42,326 nt of DNA from a virus: IMG/VR virus record IMGVR_UViG_3300025699_000017, positions 1-42,326 of that record. One strand, 5' to 3'. The notes below the pieces were generated by a model. The model searched no databases and was not told the origin of the DNA. It saw only the letters and a program-made list of their open reading frames with translations. Positions 33,628-41,386 of the stretch are shown in pieces (position 1 is the stretch's first letter; the number at the start of each line of letters is the position of its first letter). Made by a program: the position numbers and the translations under genes.

Positions 33628-33884
33628 AACTCCCAGTCAAAGGTCTCTGCCCATATAGGTGTCTTCTCACCAACGTATGCACCGAACGTGTTAAACTCTA
33701 GGTACTCTATAGCCTCCTCGTCATCCATGCCCTCCTTAACCATTACCTTGATGCACTCGTTTCTGGAGTACACAACCTTCCATGCGTTGGGTTCAAACCC
33801 TATGATAGCATCGTCAAGTCCATCAGCGAACAGGATGTCATCCGTGTCCCCGTAGTGTTCTAATATTAGCTTTTTTAATTTCAT
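33624..33884 (-). CDS. Small conserved-type phage protein
   Basis: 86 aa, acidic. The stretch DDILFADGLDDAIIGFEP, VVYSRNECIKVMVKEGMDD and YLEFNTFGAYVGEKTPIW is of a style I have seen in many phage hypothetical proteins; no function is known to me. ATGA overlap with the nuclease-like gene downstream. The start is preceded by an A/T-rich leader. Confidence 0.62.
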   Translation of the reverse strand: MKLKKLILEHYGDTDDILFADGLDDAIIGFEPNAWKVVYSRNECIKVMVKEGMDDEEAIEYLEFNTFGAYVGEKTPIWAETFDWEL

Positions 33885-33886
33885 TT

Positions 33887-34330
33887 TTAATTATTAATTA
33901 TTATTTTTTCACCCTTTGAGTTATATAAAAACTGTTTGTTTAAAATTAAACTATTATCGTGGTAGGACTGTATGATTGGCTTTTCTTGGGTTATATCGTT
34001 TGATAAGACATCGACCTCAATAGATTCTCCAAGCATTAGCTTTTCCTCAAAAATACGGTACTTTGTTTTTTCGATTTCCCAGCTTCTAAAGCTTTCTTCT
34101 AAATGCTCAAACACTCTAAGACCTAAAGACCTCTCTGTTTTCCCTATATAAAAACGTCCATCTTGAACGGTCATCCTATAAACAACTCCCACAACATCCA
34201 TGTGAGCATTAAAGTCAACTTGATAAACCAAGGCAATTAAAACCCTCCAATCAACTGATGTTTTGTTTTCATAATATAATTCTATCCCAGGAATTTTATC
34301 AATTATTTTATGAATCTTTTTAATGTTCAT
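33887..34330 (-). CDS. GIY-YIG family endonuclease
   Basis: 147 aa from the chosen ATG. The signature is clear: GVVY at 48-51, FYIG at 60-63 followed by KT, then R72 and H76 in GLRVFEHLEES. GIY-YIG enzymes make single-metal cuts and occur as homing endonucleases, resolvases and repair enzymes. The first 40 residues are basic/helical, the C-terminal part has no clear DNA-binding domain, so it may be a free-standing, minimal nuclease. An alternative ATG at 34354 would overlap the upstream gene by 22 nt; I prefer 34330, which lies 2 nt after that gene's stop. Confidence 0.72.
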   Translation of the reverse strand: MNIKKIHKIIDKIPGIELYYENKTSVDWRVLIALVYQVDFNAHMDVVGVVYRMTVQDGRFYIGKTERSLGLRVFEHLEESFRSWEIEKTKYRIFEEKLMLGESIEVDVLSNDITQEKPIIQSYHDNSLILNKQFLYNSKGEKIIINN

Positions 34331-34332
34331 TT

Positions 34333-34542
34333 TTAGTTTTTTAAAATATCCCAACCATATTTTTGGTCGTACTTCTTGATTAATCTAGTCATTTTGTTTT
34401 CAAGTAATATTTCAAAAACTCCACGACCAACCTTGAAGTCATGTGAAACATAGACAACCTTGTATTCTTTATCCAACTTAACTTTTTTAGACATAGACTT
34501 GTGAAACCTCACAGTGTCTCCAGGCTTTAGGTTGTTTTTCAT
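34333..34542 (-). CDS. Small unknown protein (SH3/KOW-like)
   Basis: 69 aa, basic. LKPGDTVRFHKSMSKK followed by KEYKVVYVSHDFKVGRGVFE has the strand-turn pattern of small SH3-like barrels (PGDxVRF). Such folds bind nucleic acid or proteins; this is weak inference. It overlaps its upstream neighbour by 4 nt. Confidence 0.5.
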   Translation of the reverse strand: MKNNLKPGDTVRFHKSMSKKVKLDKEYKVVYVSHDFKVGRGVFEILLENKMTRLIKKYDQKYGWDILKN

Positions 34543-34781
34543 GGCTTATAATTAAGAGTATTACCAAATCCTTTAAGCTCAGATGCACATTTTAGTAAAT
34601 ACTTTTTTGTTAATTTTTTTTGTTTAACACAATTTATATAACGCTCGTAAACCTCAAAGTCCGACACCGTACAGTTCTTAAGAATTGTAAACCACCCATG
34701 CGTGTTTTCTTCATACGTGCCATCGTGTAAATTAAAAAACTGTTGTTCTTCATTAAATTCTAATCTATAAGTTTGTTCCAT
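34539..34781 (-). CDS. Small unknown protein
   Basis: 80 aa; QTYRLEFNEEQQFFNLHDGT, then a helical Lys-rich C-terminal half with two Cys. No recognised family. It is placed 10 nt after the metallophosphoesterase and has a 4-nt overlap with the next gene, so it belongs to the operon. Confidence 0.5.
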   Translation of the reverse strand: MEQTYRLEFNEEQQFFNLHDGTYEENTHGWFTILKNCTVSDFEVYERYINCVKQKKLTKKYLLKCASELKGFGNTLNYKP

Positions 34782-34791
34782 ATCTATTTAT

Positions 34792-35967
34792 TCAAAAATT
34801 ATGTGTTAGTCTACACACCTGACCGTTCTCTGGGTGGTGGATGAACGCCTCAAGCGCAACCTTAGCACCAGTGTATCCATTGTCTGCATGCCACCTGTCT
34901 GTTCCACTAGGTGAACGTAAATACTCTACAGTCATACCTATGTAGTCCTTCCCACTCCTAAACTTAAAGTAATCCTTGTGGTGTATGTGGTGTAGGTATC
35001 CGTACCTGTACTTGGTCTCGTACCAAATCTTAGAACTCTCGTGTGCTGAAAGGTATGGTATCTGGTCTATCTTACATCCATCACCGTGGCTAAACATCAT
35101 CATGTTCTTACCATAACTTGTGTACTTCCTGTGGTTGTTATCCACGTTGAATATAATGTTCTTGTTGTTGTGGAAGTAACACTGAACTGCATCTGCCAGC
35201 ATAAAGCCAGTCATGTAGTCGTGGTTAGATGGGCAGTGAATCACCTCAACCTCAGCTATGGTGGACAGCATATTAATAATGTGACAGTACACACCCCTTG
35301 CTATCTTAAAGTTGTCGTACCACATACCATCGGTGTCCTGTGGTGTACCACTCGTTGTGGTTCTAGTCTTTGCATTGTCGATGTGTAGAACATCGTTACC
35401 AATGATAAAGAATATCTTATCTATATTGTATGGCTGAGACTTATCAATCAAGTCCATGCTACCCCTTATAGCCCTGTCGATTGCCATGTCAACATTGTAG
35501 GTGTCATTAGCACCGTCCTTTGTTGCCAACTTTCCTATGTGTAGGTCAGCTATATCCAACACCAAGCAGTGGGGGTCTTTGTTTTTCTTCCTCTTATACC
35601 TGTCAACCTTCGGAGATAACTTTTTCATCTCGTTCATCATCTCAGTCCTTATCTGTTCGTAGTCAACAGACTCAGCGTTCTTGTAGTCTGGGTTGACAAC
35701 CAAGGTTGATGTCCCTGTTACCTTATCCTTGACCCAAGATAGTTTCCAGTTATCACTAGGGTTTAGGTTGTTCCTGTGCATGGACTCATCCACTATGGAT
35801 AGGCTTATCCAACCCTTTTTTCTTATGTGCCTAGCAAGTGAATGTACACTTATTTCTTCTTCAGGGTATTTAGAGCTTATGGCCTGTGCTATTCTGTCAG
35901 AGCCATACCCAGTATCCTCCCTAATTGACCTAACCTCTTCTTCGTACTTCGAGTATTTACTTTTCAT
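34792..35967 (-). CDS. Calcineurin-like metallophosphoesterase (SbcD/exonuclease-type)
   Basis: 391 aa. N-terminal 60 residues look like a helix-turn-helix (GYGSDRIAQAISSKYPEEEI, then SLARHIRKKGW). The phosphoesterase core has D-x-H in LDIADLHIGK, GND in IIGNDVLHID, NHD in CPSNHDYM, and HGD in FSHGDG, followed by HHIHHKDY: all five motifs of the family. Members in phages are DNA exonucleases or phosphatases, often together with recombination genes. The ligand arrangement supports a two-metal enzyme on DNA; substrate unproven. Confidence 0.75.
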   Translation of the reverse strand: MKSKYSKYEEEVRSIREDTGYGSDRIAQAISSKYPEEEISVHSLARHIRKKGWISLSIVDESMHRNNLNPSDNWKLSWVKDKVTGTSTLVVNPDYKNAESVDYEQIRTEMMNEMKKLSPKVDRYKRKKNKDPHCLVLDIADLHIGKLATKDGANDTYNVDMAIDRAIRGSMDLIDKSQPYNIDKIFFIIGNDVLHIDNAKTRTTTSGTPQDTDGMWYDNFKIARGVYCHIINMLSTIAEVEVIHCPSNHDYMTGFMLADAVQCYFHNNKNIIFNVDNNHRKYTSYGKNMMMFSHGDGCKIDQIPYLSAHESSKIWYETKYRYGYLHHIHHKDYFKFRSGKDYIGMTVEYLRSPSGTDRWHADNGYTGAKVALEAFIHHPENGQVCRLTHNF

Positions 35968-36229
35968 TTTTCTTTTTTAAGAATTTATTATAATAGTATA
36001 ACCTGAACTCATATGTCTTCTCCCAAATCTCAACCTTGCCGTATGTCTCAGGAGACTTATTAGACTTCTTGTTTATTGTTATCTCCACATACCACCTAGC
36101 TATTCCGTAACCAGCACTCAACGGGGATACACCCACCCCATTATCTATACACCAAGACGATGCCTTCATCTCTAACTCAGTAGGTAGGTAGTATCCCATA
36201 GGATGTTTCGGTTTAATCTTTATTCCCAA
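35957..36229 (-). CDS. Small unknown protein
   Basis: 90 aa. Starts MGIKIKPKHPMGYYLPTELE, contains WCIDNGVGVSPLSAGYG and a Lys/Tyr-rich end with a strand-like segment RWYVEITINKK. No family recognised. Overlaps the primase-helicase stop by 10 nt and the start of the metallophosphoesterase by 11 nt, so both edges are coupled. Confidence 0.5.
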   Translation of the reverse strand: MGIKIKPKHPMGYYLPTELEMKASSWCIDNGVGVSPLSAGYGIARWYVEITINKKSNKSPETYGKVEIWEKTYEFRLYYYNKFLKKKNEK

Positions 36230-37932
36230 GGCATTGGCTCGTTTGAAACGTCTGGGTTGTCCTTTGGTATAAACCCACCACTGTTTCTATCCCAGTGAAA
36301 GTGAGCCTCTGCACCGTTCTCACCAAGGTTCTGAAACTTAACCTTCAACACCTTAGCCTTAACAGTTTTCTCCTCGTAGTTTCTATGCACCAGTATACCG
36401 TGATAAGATGCGTCATACCATTCACCACCACCCTTTATGTTATACATAGTTGGTTCCTCCATTACACCGTCTTGTCCACGGTACATCTTGGTTGGGTGTG
36501 CCACAATAATAACCAACACATCGTACTTCTTTGCGAACACCTCTATCTTAGATAGGTATTCCATTGTGTACACGTTTACATCGCTGAGGGAGTCGTTAGA
36601 CCTTATCTTATTGTAAGGGTCTAGAACTAAGCACTTTATACCCTTACGCTTCACTAATTCAGCACCCTTCAACAGCATCTCCTCAAGATTGTACTTCTCT
36701 ACATCTATGAAGAAGAAGTTGTCATCCACGACCTCAGATACCTCTTTCCACTTACCAGTGTTGATGTCCTTGACCGTGGGCATACCACCCCATATCTTAC
36801 GCATTAACTTATGTGCGTGTAAAAATGTTGGCTGATTTTCTGGAGACGCAAACGCAGTCTTCCAGTTGTACAGCTTATTGTACCCCACAACCATTTGGTC
36901 CACAAAGTCAGACTTACCACTACTAGGGATACCAGTAACAGTAATAAACTGACCAGTATATGTACTGAATATATTATCAAAGTTTTCCAAACCAATTTGG
37001 TAGCCCTTCTTAAACCCATTCTTAACAAACTCAATAATATCATCCTCTATGTCGTTAAATGTTACCACGTTCTCTAGCGGAACCTGTTTCGCTGTCGTTA
37101 AACGTGCGGTTAGCGCCTCCCTACCGTGCTTAATAAGATACTCGTTAGCATCCTTGCAGTCATCAAAGTCTACAATCCAACACAACTCAGCTCCAAACCG
37201 TCTAATTAACTCTGTCTGTAAGGCTATGCCAGCCTCGTCAGAATCAACGGCAATAATTATCTTTTCCTTATCCTCAAAATAGTCGATGCAGTTATCTAGG
37301 TAGTCTAGGTTGTTTGAATTAAGAGTTGCACCGTTAGGTACACTTACAACACTCTTGTATCCAGACTCATGTATTGCACAAACATCCATCTCTCCCTCAA
37401 CTATCATCACGGTGTCGTGTCCAACGGTGCTGTCTATGTTATAGAACACCTTCTCTGCACCCTTGTATAGCTTAAAGTTTTTGCGTCCGTCACGGTACTT
37501 CACGTTGACCAACTCATCGCCTATGAAGTAATTAAAATGTATTGTATTCTCGTCTTGACCAGTCTGTGGCATCCATTCGACACCCTCACTAATCATTAGG
37601 TCATCCAGTGTTTGCTTGGATATACCACGGGAACCAAACCAAGACTCAACCTTAGTGTCAACCTCTCTTATCTTTATCTTTGGTGGCTTTTCATATACCT
37701 TAGTAATCTCACCCCTTCTCTCGTATGTGTGCAACTGAAAGGATGTGTCACAGTTATGGCAAGTACCCAACCCTCTCTCCCAGTCGTAGGAGGCACACTT
37801 CAGTTTTTGGTTTGTTGCCTTTCGGTCATGAGAACACAGAGGACAAATCCCCTGTGTTTTCCCTGTTTCTAGACCGTGCTGATTGAACTTGTCAATCTTA
37901 AATCCATTGATTTCGGTGTCTAAAACTTTCAT
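36220..37932 (-). CDS. Primase-helicase, T7 gp4-like
   Basis: 570 aa. Zinc-binding N-terminus with C30-x2-C33 and C58-x2-C61; a Toprim primase core with VIVEGEMD (E179), AVDSDEAG and DDCKDANEYL; then a RecA-like helicase with Walker A GIPSSGKS (334-341), Walker B LVLDP (D438) and VIIVAHPTK. This is the architecture of T7 gp4 and TWINKLE: it unwinds the fork and primes lagging-strand synthesis. It starts 2 nt after the SSB-like gene. The short acidic C-terminal tail (NEPMPWE) may contact a polymerase, as in T7. No polymerase gene was seen in the window. Confidence 0.9.
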   Translation of the reverse strand: MKVLDTEINGFKIDKFNQHGLETGKTQGICPLCSHDRKATNQKLKCASYDWERGLGTCHNCDTSFQLHTYERRGEITKVYEKPPKIKIREVDTKVESWFGSRGISKQTLDDLMISEGVEWMPQTGQDENTIHFNYFIGDELVNVKYRDGRKNFKLYKGAEKVFYNIDSTVGHDTVMIVEGEMDVCAIHESGYKSVVSVPNGATLNSNNLDYLDNCIDYFEDKEKIIIAVDSDEAGIALQTELIRRFGAELCWIVDFDDCKDANEYLIKHGREALTARLTTAKQVPLENVVTFNDIEDDIIEFVKNGFKKGYQIGLENFDNIFSTYTGQFITVTGIPSSGKSDFVDQMVVGYNKLYNWKTAFASPENQPTFLHAHKLMRKIWGGMPTVKDINTGKWKEVSEVVDDNFFFIDVEKYNLEEMLLKGAELVKRKGIKCLVLDPYNKIRSNDSLSDVNVYTMEYLSKIEVFAKKYDVLVIIVAHPTKMYRGQDGVMEEPTMYNIKGGGEWYDASYHGILVHRNYEEKTVKAKVLKVKFQNLGENGAEAHFHWDRNSGGFIPKDNPDVSNEPMPWE

Positions 37933-37934
37933 GG

Positions 37935-38237
37935 TTAGAATGGTAAGTCGTCCTCCTCTTTGGCTTCAACCTTTGGTTTAGACGTTGGTCTCTCATTCAA
38001 TCCAGAGTCACCCTCATCCATCCACACAATCCTGTGATTACCGAGGTATATTACTGGCTCCTTCGACAAACGCTCCTCCTTAGATGGGTTTACGGTTATC
38101 GAACCGTTGTTTTGAAACTGGTCTGCATCGGTGTCTACCAATATCTTGTAGTTAAGGTATAAGCCCTTAGCACCCTTGACTAATTTCTGTTTAGGAATTT
38201 CTGCCACGTTAAGGCTTCCTGTTGCTAGAATTTTCAT
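37935..38237 (-). CDS. Single-stranded DNA-binding protein
   Basis: 100 aa. Beta-rich N-terminal domain compatible with an OB fold (KILATGSLNVAEI, then GLYLNYKILVDTD), a polar linker (about 75-93) and the acidic tail EEDDLPF that is the interaction tip of bacterial and phage SSBs. Located between the exonuclease and primase-helicase genes, as expected for a replication protein. The domain is shorter than E. coli SSB, but the tail and position make the call likely. Confidence 0.72.
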   Translation of the reverse strand: MKILATGSLNVAEIPKQKLVKGAKGLYLNYKILVDTDADQFQNNGSITVNPSKEERLSKEPVIYLGNHRIVWMDEGDSGLNERPTSKPKVEAKEEDDLPF

Positions 38238-38278
38238 AATAAAATAAAATTAAATAAATAAATAAAAATAAATAAGAA

Positions 38279-39013
38279 TTAAAGTGTCTCTGTGGTCAGA
38301 AACTGGTTAGGGTCTGTATCCCCTAGTTTAAAGAACAAGTCGTAGTTCAGATTAGCTTGCTCGACCTTTTCCTGTCCACTCTGATAGAATGAAGAGGAAC
38401 AGTCGTACACACCAATCTGCAATGTGGTTTTGTCGATGACAACAAATGTGAAGTCATAGCCCTTGAATAGTTGTGTATATATGTACGCCTGACTATCGTA
38501 GTTGTACTTGTATGCGCTCGACCTGAATGCGGATATGTTACCCGTGGTCTTGAGGTCAATAATCATCCTGTCATCATGGTTAATTATGTCAGCCTTACCC
38601 TTCCACATATTACCACCGATGTTGGTTACGTTCGGAACCTCGTACTCAATGTCACCGTTGCGTATCAAATGGTTACATACATCGTTACCTAACAGTCTGT
38701 CTTGCATCAACTCAATCTGGTCAACCTCATGCTGCAACAGGCACATCTCACCATCAGATATCTCCTTGTACTTCTTGGTGGCACGGGTAGATGCCTCAAT
38801 GATTCTATACTTCTTGAGCTTGTCTGGCTCTAGTATTGCCGTATGGAAGTATCCACCAACTAGGAATGCCGTGTTCATACCCATATCCTCCTTGAAGGCT
38901 AGTGGGTTACGAAGTAATGCATGTATGTCTGAGTTAGATAGGTACTGCTTACCAAAGTCCCCGTAATAATCCTCGTCATTACGGAGTCTGTCTATGATTT
39001 CTTGTTGCTTCAT
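38279..39013 (-). CDS. RecE/YqaJ-type exonuclease
   Basis: 244 aa. The pattern GGYFHTAIL, IEYEV, GKADIINHDDR, MIIDLKTT and YDSQAYIY matches the PD-(D/E)XK exodeoxyribonuclease family (exonuclease VIII/YqaJ style; metal acids in GKAD and IDLK). Its start overlaps the stop of the ERF gene (ATGA). Together they form a two-part recombination system: exonuclease resects a 5' strand and the annealing protein pairs the exposed single strand. Confidence 0.78.
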   Translation of the reverse strand: MKQQEIIDRLRNDEDYYGDFGKQYLSNSDIHALLRNPLAFKEDMGMNTAFLVGGYFHTAILEPDKLKKYRIIEASTRATKKYKEISDGEMCLLQHEVDQIELMQDRLLGNDVCNHLIRNGDIEYEVPNVTNIGGNMWKGKADIINHDDRMIIDLKTTGNISAFRSSAYKYNYDSQAYIYTQLFKGYDFTFVVIDKTTLQIGVYDCSSSFYQSGQEKVEQANLNYDLFFKLGDTDPNQFLTTETL

Positions 39014-39564
39014 ATCAACAACATTTTTTCAACGCTCTCGCTAACGTCATACTTCAACTTGATTGTGTCAATACTATTGCCATCTGATAGGTACTTCTTT
39101 GCTGCATCAAACTCCTTAGTACCCTTTAGTAGTGATTTCTTCTTGGCCACAACCTTACTGGACTTTCCGTGGTCGTTAGTTGCATCTGAGTCCTGTGTGT
39201 CATCTATAAGTAGTAGGTTACCCAGAGCATACTTCTTGCCGTAGCTTGATGCACTACCAAACTTCTGTGGCATCTGCATACCCTTTTGCTCTAAGTCAAT
39301 ACCCACAACTGCAGTTGCGTGAATCTCTTTCTCGCCGTCTGTTATGGTGGCAACACTTTGGATTACAGGGACGTTCAAGACCTCTGTCAACTCCTCATTA
39401 ATACGGACTGTTACGTCTAGTTCCAACAGGAATGGCTTGATGGCCTCCAAAATATCTTCTGCTGAACGAAAGTTGTACTTACCGAATGAATTGTATCGGG
39501 TCTTCTTACTGTGAAACTTTGCCTGAATGTAGGCCAGCTTCTGATTTAGTGATTTGGTTTTCAT
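39010..39564 (-). CDS. erf: ERF-family single-strand annealing protein
   Basis: 184 aa. YNFRSAEDILEAIKPFL early, and GSASSYGKKYALGNLLLIDD followed by QDSDA: the conserved ERF signature (a YxRRYal-like block and acidic end). ERF proteins anneal single strands and replace host RecA in circularising or repairing phage DNA. It is the first gene after a promoter and attenuator-like hairpin and is coupled to the exonuclease. Confidence 0.78.
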   Translation of the reverse strand: MKTKSLNQKLAYIQAKFHSKKTRYNSFGKYNFRSAEDILEAIKPFLLELDVTVRINEELTEVLNVPVIQSVATITDGEKEIHATAVVGIDLEQKGMQMPQKFGSASSYGKKYALGNLLLIDDTQDSDATNDHGKSSKVVAKKKSLLKGTKEFDAAKKYLSDGNSIDTIKLKYDVSESVEKMLLI

Positions 39565-39580
39565 GATATAAAATTAAATT

Positions 39581-39622
39581 AAAAAAGCCCAGTAAAAGAG
39601 TTGCAAAACTTTAGCTGGGCTT
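39581..39622 (-). terminator. Hairpin terminator/attenuator before ERF gene
   Basis: AAGCCCAG (39585-39592) pairs with CTGGGCTT (39615-39622). On the minus strand the stem is followed by a T-rich run. It sits only about 20 nt before the ERF start and downstream of the promoter at 39666-39698, so it is in the leader. The loop contains GTTGCAA (39600-39606), complementary to TTGCAAC (39648-39654) earlier in the same leader, which could compete with the stem. Confidence 0.65.
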
Positions 39623-39665
39623 CTTGATAAGAAAAAATATTATTGGCTTGCAACCTTTATGGCTA

Positions 39666-39698
39666 CAAATATAATGGTTCTATTCAAACAGAATCAAA
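39666..39698 (-). promoter_or_regulatory. Bacteroidota-type promoter for the replication operon
   Basis: On the minus strand TTTG (39695-39698) and TATATTTG (39666-39673) are separated by 21 nt, matching the -33/-7 consensus TTTG, TAnnTTTG. Transcription would run through the hairpin leader into the ERF gene. It overlaps the end of the sigma-like gene. Confidence 0.62.
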
Positions 39699-40420
39699 CT
39701 TTCTACATTTATTTTATTAATAATCTTTTCGATGGCATACTTCTTAATGGATGATATCTTTGAGTGACCTCCTAAGTTATTCATCCCTAGGTATTTAGCA
39801 ATAGCCTTAGCCCCCTGTCTTTGACAATCAAGTCCATAAAATAATCTCACTATGTTATATTCATCTACATCAAGTATCTGTTTCATTACGTTTAGTAGGT
39901 AACTATTAAGCATATCTATATTATATGTCTTGTCAATCTCAGGGATGTTGTAGAACGGGTTACCCGATGATGTGTCGTATGCATCGATAGATTTAAACAC
40001 AGAATTGAATATCAGCTCAACACCATGCTTGGACTTCCTAATCTCGTTCTGTCTGTACTCTGTGACTCTCATCGTGCCTCGGTTGTTATCAACAGAACGT
40101 CTGATTGCACCCTTGATTCTCTTAGCTAGGAATGACTTTATTGAACGCTCAGGGTCATCCTTAGACATAGAAACCTCAACGTCTAGTTTTCCGACTGCGG
40201 CTATCAAACCTATAGACCCATACTGTATCAAGTCCATGATATCCAATACACCGCTTGATGTGTCACTGGTATTAAACGACCTAGATATTGACTCAACCAT
40301 TGGTAGGAACTTGATTATTAATTCCTCTGTTGTATACTCTGTCCAAAGCTTCACGACTGGTTGACTCTTCTTGAGGTCTTCCTTGTATCTGTCGTAATTC
40401 TTTTCGTTGTAGTTCTTCAT
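39680..40420 (-). CDS. Sigma-70-family RNA polymerase sigma factor
   Basis: 246 aa. Region 2 is visible: FLPMVESISRSF, then DIMDLIQYGSIGLIAAVGKL and AKRIKGAIRRSVDNNRG; region 4-like is near the C-terminus (VRLFYGLDCQRQGAKAIAKY, then SSIKKYAIEKI). Middle length fits a group-3/phage sigma. It should direct host RNA polymerase to phage promoters, perhaps late ones. The first 40 residues are encoded in the 128 nt overlapping the HTH gene upstream; starting at M41 would cut region 2, so the long overlap appears real. Region 4 is weaker than region 2. Confidence 0.72.
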   Translation of the reverse strand: MKNYNEKNYDRYKEDLKKSQPVVKLWTEYTTEELIIKFLPMVESISRSFNTSDTSSGVLDIMDLIQYGSIGLIAAVGKLDVEVSMSKDDPERSIKSFLAKRIKGAIRRSVDNNRGTMRVTEYRQNEIRKSKHGVELIFNSVFKSIDAYDTSSGNPFYNIPEIDKTYNIDMLNSYLLNVMKQILDVDEYNIVRLFYGLDCQRQGAKAIAKYLGMNNLGGHSKISSIKKYAIEKIINKINVESLILFE

Positions 40421-41039
40421 CCTTCAGTAATTCATTAAGACGCTTCATCTCCTCACGCATCTCAGAATCCATCACCTTATATAAGGTTGGTCTGCTACAC
40501 CCTATGTCCCTAGAAAGAGAGGCAACAGTAACCCTACAGTTGGTTTGATGAATGTACTGCATACATATATATACGTCATCACTACTTAAACGATTAGACC
40601 TACCTATAAGTTGCCCTACGATACTTCTCTTCTCATGCCTTTCAAGTCCACAACCAACCTTAAATATAACCTTACGCAGCTTGTTGGGTGGACAACTATT
40701 GCTGTTATCGTTATATACGTTGTCTATCATGGTAATAATCTTATCCATAGACATACTAATCTTTGTGAACCCGTTGTCGATGTTAGATATAAAGATACAG
40801 GCATCCTTGAACTCGTCATAGTTCATCTCGTTGATGTGTTTTAGTACAGAGATATGCCACACATAACTCTTATATGAGGATATTAGGTGTTCTCTGTTGA
40901 ATAACTCATAACACTCATGAGTACCATGCTCATAGAACCAACCCCAGTGGTATGTCTCGGTTGGTGTGTCGTTGACTGGGTTACGCCTTGTGACGATGCG
41001 TTTATCCCACAGCCATTTAATTCTTCGATTTGATTTCAT
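40293..41039 (-). CDS. HTH DNA-binding protein
   Basis: 248 aa. Basic N-terminus (MKSNRRIKWLWDKRIVTRRN), a central helical region, and a clear helix-turn-helix near residues 170-190 (VTVASLSRDIGCSRPTLYKV), ending in a charged tail. It is preceded by a 54-bp inverted repeat that could be its operator, and its 3' end overlaps the sigma-like gene by 128 nt in another frame. Probably a phage regulator or replication initiator; the N-terminal domain was not recognised. Confidence 0.65.
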   Translation of the reverse strand: MKSNRRIKWLWDKRIVTRRNPVNDTPTETYHWGWFYEHGTHECYELFNREHLISSYKSYVWHISVLKHINEMNYDEFKDACIFISNIDNGFTKISMSMDKIITMIDNVYNDNSNSCPPNKLRKVIFKVGCGLERHEKRSIVGQLIGRSNRLSSDDVYICMQYIHQTNCRVTVASLSRDIGCSRPTLYKVMDSEMREEMKRLNELLKDEELQRKELRQIQGRPQEESTSREALDRVYNRGINNQVPTNG

Positions 41040-41049
41040 TGGTTTTAAA

Positions 41050-41103
41050 AAGTGTAAATATAGTAAGGATATACTTAGTATTATACTTACTACTTTTACA
41101 CTT
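41050..41103. repeat. 54-bp inverted repeat upstream of HTH gene
   Basis: Left arm AAGTGTAAATATAGTAAG (41050-41067) and right arm CTTACTACTTTTACACTT (41086-41103) match at 16 of 18 positions as an inverted repeat, with an 18-nt spacer that itself holds ATAC...GTAT. It starts 11 nt before the ATG of the HTH gene (in transcription direction) and touches the stop of the 52-aa gene. Operator, transcript hairpin or origin element. Confidence 0.68.
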
Positions 41104-41260
41104 ATTGATTTGGGACATGGATAATGCTTCTAATATCCCTGTGTGATGGGTATATCTTCAATAGATTAATCACGGCACTGGATGAATCACATCCATTGAT
41201 GTAATCAACCCTTACTTGATTGCAATTGGTTTTTGACGATGTTATTTTATATCGTTTCAT
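41102..41260 (-). CDS. 52-aa unknown protein
   Basis: Starts MKRYKITSSKTNCNQVRVDY and continues INGCDSSSAVINLLKIYPSH, RDIRSIIHVPNQ. The strand-helix pattern and sensible composition argue for a real small protein; it fills most of the space between the repeat region and the inverted repeat. No family recognised; it may be a small regulator. Its stop lies in the right arm of the inverted repeat. Confidence 0.55.
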   Translation of the reverse strand: MKRYKITSSKTNCNQVRVDYINGCDSSSAVINLLKIYPSHRDIRSIIHVPNQ

Positions 41261-41262
41261 AG

Positions 41263-41337
41263 TTCATAGTTTAATTTAGTTTTCTGATTCATAGTTTAAT
41301 TTAGTTGCTTGATTCGTGGTAATAATTTTTTAACAAA
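41263..41337. repeat. 25-bp direct repeats in intergenic region
   Basis: TTCATAGTTTAATTTAGTT occurs at 41263-41281 and 41288-41306, a period of 25 bp; a degenerate third unit may start at 41313. The region 41261-41386 (126 bp) holds no other feature I can see. The repeats lie immediately upstream of the 52-aa gene, in the position of iterons or operator sites. Confidence 0.6.
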
Positions 41338-41386
41338 AAAAAATTTACTTAGAATCAGACAAATTAAATATTGATTCAATCAACCT

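Noticed and set aside
33887-34354. Start of GIY-YIG gene at 34354
   Set aside because: It would overlap the upstream gene by 22 nt; the ATG at 34330 leaves a 2-nt gap and keeps the whole nuclease domain.
41263-41337. CRISPR-like array
   Set aside because: Only two good copies of a 25-bp tandem unit without spacers and no cas genes.
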